From the NCBI GenBank assembly GCA_016617785.1, contig JADILM010000002.1:1240001-1304000 (forward strand): a stretch of DNA of 64,000 nt, read 5' to 3'. This document shows positions 60,435 to 64,000 of the stretch, piece by piece. The position numbers were made by a program, and so were the translations under genes. Origin of the DNA: Sporobolomyces roseus (taxonomy: Eukaryota > Basidiomycota > Microbotryomycetes > Sporidiobolales > Sporidiobolaceae). A model generated the notes under the pieces. It made no database searches and was not told the DNA's origin. It saw nothing but the letters and a program-made list of their open reading frames with translations. Positions within the stretch are counted from its first letter, which is position 1, and each line of letters begins with the position of its first letter.

Positions 60435-63400
60435 CTAAGCGTATTGCTCTGCCATGACTGCGGGAAAAGGAACAGAGAAATATAGCTGTCAGACAGAATT
60501 GCGACGAAAGAATCGAGAGGGAGGAAGGCTCACTCAACGTAACGAGACTCGTCCAACCAGTGAACGGTGTGCTGTAAGAGTCGATTAAGGTCAGCTACAA
60601 GAGCTGGAAACCGATCAAGGATGAGAGGAGCGGAGACTCACCTCCTTTGACCTTCGCCAGTGTTTGCGTTGTACTGTTCCCAGACGAATCCTGTTCTTTC
60701 GTATTCCTGTGAACACCACGAGACATTGGTCAGTCACAGATTCAGTTACACAGCAGCTCAAGCGGACCTTGTAAACGTTGTTGATCACGTTGTCCCTCAA
60801 CTCGGAGTAGATCTCGCCTGCGAGAGCTTGATGAGGTCCAGTTTCCTTCGCATACTTCTACTCATTGTCCCTTATATTAGCGACGTACAATCGATAGAAG
60901 AGAGAGTCTGTAGCGACTTACGTTGTAGAGAGCTCCGAGTGCAAGATAATTCATCTGAATCCAAATTGGTCCTCTCCAGTAATCCTCCCCCTTTCCAAAG
61001 AGAGGATGGCTCTTCGATAGCGACCTGATTCCGTAAGGAGACCACAGTTGTTCAGGGTCTCGGAGAAGAGCGAGGACGGGACCGAGATGAGGTGAAGATG
61101 GTTCGAGCAGGGAAAGGAGTAGCGGGAAGAGAGAGATGTATCCTTCGTGACAGACGTGATACGATTCGTCTGCATGGCAGATACTGTATCAGCGGATATC
61201 TAGCACGGGTAGAAGCAGAAAGGTGTAGCGAACCTTCTGAATCGACGCTCACATCGCAGTACATCTCTTTCTCCTCGTTCCAGTGTAGATCTGCAGAAGC
61301 CAAGTGACGATGAGCATTGAGACCGATGGGGGAGTCATAGGAATACGTACCATCGATGTTGTGAACGATATCTTCGTAATGATCTTCGAATTCTTCGATA
61401 TCTTCCTCCATCTCGAGGAAAACAGCAACTTCCTTCATCGTTCTCGCGAAGAACGCCATCCAACTCGCCAAGTCGACGTGTAGCTCTCCCAAGTGAGGAG
61501 GAATAGCTCGAGGATAGTCATCGAGACCTGAAGTCAAGACATGATCTGCCGTTCGACCTCTCCATCTATAACCTTCGACACTCGATCTCGATCGTCTTCC
61601 GTACTCTCGGATTTGACCCCTTTGCGTCGAACGGAACCAGTTGTAGTGTAGCTTGAGTTTCGGGTACAGCGAGGTGAGATAGGTCGCGGCGAGATTCGGG
61701 AAGGACAGGTGGAGAGAGGAAAGTGAGGGAGCCGAGGGAGAAGCAAAGACGTCTTGATTCGAAGCCTCTGACAAGGAAGAGATCGAGTCGAGTCCGACGG
61801 CTTTCAGTCGAGCGATGTAAGCAGTGAGACCCATCGTCAGGGTTGGTGGATTCGCATACGAAGGATACTGAGTTTGGAACTCTTGCGGAACCTGTTGAGA
61901 TGCATTAGAAGAGATCAGTCATCGGAATGAACCAGCTTGAGCCGACGTGCACTGACTTTGCTTCTCGCCTCTTCCCCAAGAATCTGCTCTCTTCCGACCC
62001 AACCATTCTCATCAACGAGATCGATCCAACTCTTGATGATTTCGAGACTGAGGTCGTTGTCCCACGCTCCGATGAGCAGTAAGTGAAACCCTTCGTCCCA
62101 GTAGAACCCTCTGGGAAAGAAACTCCTGCTAGGAGTCGCCGTTAAGAGTTGCGTAGGTTTCGTCGTTTCAGGTCTTGATGTTCTTTTCTGCGATTCTGAT
62201 GCGAGCGAGTCTTCATCATCCCATTCATGCGAGAATGTTCGATCGATGAGCGAGCTTCCGTGGAAGTATCCGACTCCACCAACCAAGTTTGCGAGGATTT
62301 CTTGAGCGAAAGCTTGCTGTGAAGCGGAGAATGCTGAAATCTGAGGGAAAGCTGACGCGAATCGGGTGCGGAAAGCTTCCGAGCTCGCTGTGAGAGCGGT
62401 GGAGAGGGAAGTGCCTGTAACATAGCATCGATCGTTAGGTTTTCGCTTCAGCAGAACGCGAGCGAAAGAGTTTGCGCACCGTCGAGTTGAGCAGGAGAAA
62501 CATCCGAATCGAAGAAGATGTCGACGCTCCATTTCCCTTCGTATACTTTCTGGAAGCCGAAGAGGTTTGCTCCGTATTTGACTTCGTCGGGAAGAGTGAG
62601 CAAGACAGCGGGATCGAGGAGTTTGTCTTGTCCATAAGTCGGGAGGATCTCTCGAGAGCGGAGGCCGATAGCGTTCAGTAGTATATCTGAGTTCAGAGTC
62701 GCGATCAGCCTCGAGAAGATAGTCGTGAGCAGCGACGAGAGGAAACGTACTCTTCGCTTGCCAAACTTGTCCAGCGGGTACAGCTGTTCCCAAGAAGTGA
62801 GTGCGCTCAAGATGACCCGGGAAGTCGCCTGCGTGAGGACCTGGAGTAATTTCACTGTTGTCGACGTCTGTTTTGCCAGCATACTGATCAGCTCAGAAAA
62901 ACCCAGGGATGCGAATCTGACGAACGATTAACGATTCGAATAGTGTAATCTCCGAGACCTTGCGAGCTCCCACGTAGTCTGATATCTCCGTCGATGCCCT
63001 GCCGTCGATTCAGGTCAGCACAACAAAAGGCGGAAAGCACAAATACGGTCAGGACATACCTCTTCTGACTCGGCGTTCTCCATCTCGAGGAATCCCAGAG
63101 GTCCGTCGTTACCGAAATAGTTCATTAGAGAGATACGTGACATTTGATCTGTACGCAGATATCAGGTCAGCTCGAGGCGAAAGCAAAGAGGATTCGACGA
63201 ATGTCTACCTTCTCGCAACGGTCGACCAGAGATCCGCACAGCCCAGCTACCGCCTGTAGTATCTTGGATCAGCATCAGCTCTACTTGCTTGGAGTGGAGT
63301 AGCGGAATGAAGCTCACCATGCGAATCTCCCGGGACTTTCAAAAACGAAATCGACAATTCGACGTTGTTGAGACTATCCTTGATGACCTCCTTTCCACCG

Positions 63401-63754
63401 TTCCTCACGTCATGCTCAGTATACGTATATATCAGTCCATCTCCTTGATCGCATGCATGTCTAGCCTCTGCAAGTCAACGAGTCTCAGCTGTCGTCTGAA
63501 AGTTGCGAAAATTGAAAAGAATGGGACAAACTTGAGAACCCTTGATAATCTTGAGCTCCAAACCATATCAGCCCTGTCATCAAGCTCGCTGGTAGCCTTG
63601 GTCTTAGTCCGAAGTAGAGATTGGGTCTGTAGGTACCCCACAGGAGAGATTCGTTGGAGGCGAGAAGGGTCGGTTCTGCTTCATGCGAGTCGAATTGAGC
63701 TAGCGCAGTAGCTGCAGTAGTAGCTAATGCTACTAGTGTCGAGCTTAGACGCAT
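60435..63754 (-). CDS. Mannosyl-oligosaccharide glucosidase (glucosidase I, GH63)
   Basis: Starts MRLSSTLVALATTAATALAQ at 63754, a cleavable-looking signal. Then SNESLLWGTYRPNLYFGLRP and LMTGLIWFGAQDYQGF (GH63 N-terminal block). A long middle section has SRISLMNYFGNDGPLGFLEM and PGPHAGDFPGHLERTHFLGT. The catalytic half includes FFPRGFYWDEGFHLLLIGAW, QEILANLVGGVGYFHGSSLI, AHRHLASADLHWNEEKEMYC and WIQMNYLALGALYN. It ends VWEQYNANTGEGQR joined to STPFTGWTSLVTL and IMAEQYA. The enzyme cuts the outermost glucose from the Glc3Man9GlcNAc2 glycan just after transfer to protein. Usual glucosidase I is anchored by an N-terminal membrane helix without cleavage; a soluble or weakly anchored form is possible here. 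Many introns. The F-box gene lies head-to-head. Confidence 0.9.
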
Positions 63755-63871
63755 ATCGGGAGTGTTGTTGATGAGTAGGCGTCCAACTTACGCTGGATTC
63801 GTTTTCAACCTCTTCCCTCAACTTGTTCAGTCAATAAATCTCGAAGAGCCTTACAGATTAAGATCACAAGC

Positions 63872-64000
63872 ATGTCCAGACTACTCGATCTGCCCCCAGA
63901 AGTGAGCTCTGCATTCTCTCGTCCCCTGCTCATTCGCTCTTGTCGAACCGATCCTTTCTTCCCCCTCTCCAGCTATTAATCAAGGTGTTGGAGGAGACGG
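63872..64000 (+). CDS. F-box protein, first two exons (partial)
   Basis: Exon 1 (63872-63901) MSRLLDLPPE is joined by a 71-nt intron (GTGAGC donor, CTCCAG acceptor) to exon 2 (from 63973), reading LLIKVLEET up to the window edge. LPPELLIKVLEE is a standard F-box start. The rest of the protein is outside the window, so its substrate domain and identity are unknown. It is head-to-head with the glucosidase I gene (117 bp between start codons). Confidence 0.6.

Noticed and set aside
60020..60457. Plus-strand open frame of 145 codons
   Set aside because: Low-complexity and without motifs; it overlaps the end of the glucosidase I gene on the other strand.

Overview
The window looks like nuclear DNA of a basidiomycete fungus, probably a yeast-like lineage. 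Genes are dense, on both strands, and split by many short introns (about 45-80 nt) with GTGAGT/GTAAGT donors, CTGAC/CTAAC-type branch sites and YAG acceptors. Gene content is typical fungal housekeeping: Spo7, Gemin2, NC2-beta, SmF, NADH-GOGAT, Mak32, cytochrome b2, uS4m, eS27, SNF5 and glucosidases I and II. Class-level placement is not attempted. I found no plasmid, phage, CRISPR or intact transposon signal.

Layout: 1-2.8 kb has an F-box protein (minus, cut by the left edge) head-to-head with a Spo7 homologue. 3-6.6 kb has a secreted protein of unknown family and a two-RRM protein. 6.8-12.7 kb has a four-repeat Myb protein (SNAPC4-like), an alkyltransferase-like DNA repair protein and a Gemin2/Brr1-like protein. 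12.75-18.2 kb holds the most striking gene: one 15-exon reading frame of 1,500 codons that joins the catalytic alpha subunit of ER glucosidase II directly to its beta subunit and ends in KDEL. 18.6-24.1 kb has a Sec14-domain protein and a long-chain fatty alcohol oxidase. 24.3-26.3 kb has two MARVEL-like four-helix membrane proteins. 26.9-35.3 kb is NADH-glutamate synthase with one GC-AG intron. 35.8-41.4 kb has Mak32-like, NC2-beta, SmF and a cytochrome b5/FMN lactate dehydrogenase. 41.5-50.6 kb has a HxxxD acyltransferase, a peroxisomal (SKL) alpha/beta hydrolase, SNF5, mitochondrial uS4 and L-2-hydroxyglutarate dehydrogenase. 51.5-53.7 kb carries two more MARVEL-like genes, one nearly identical over exon 1 to the copy at 25 kb but inverted. 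54-57.5 kb is a chromodomain protein with a repeated GFA acidic motif. The right end has an intron-bearing tRNA-Phe, eS27, glucosidase I (GH63) and the first two exons of an F-box protein.

Connections: glucosidase I (60.4-63.8 kb) and the fused glucosidase II (12.8-18.2 kb) act one after the other in trimming N-glycans in the ER, and both lie in this window. Three genes touch snRNA/snRNP production (SNAPC4-like, Gemin2-like, SmF). Exon joins were worked out by hand from reading frame, splice signals and family similarity recalled from memory. Domain names therefore rest on motif recognition, not on a database search.
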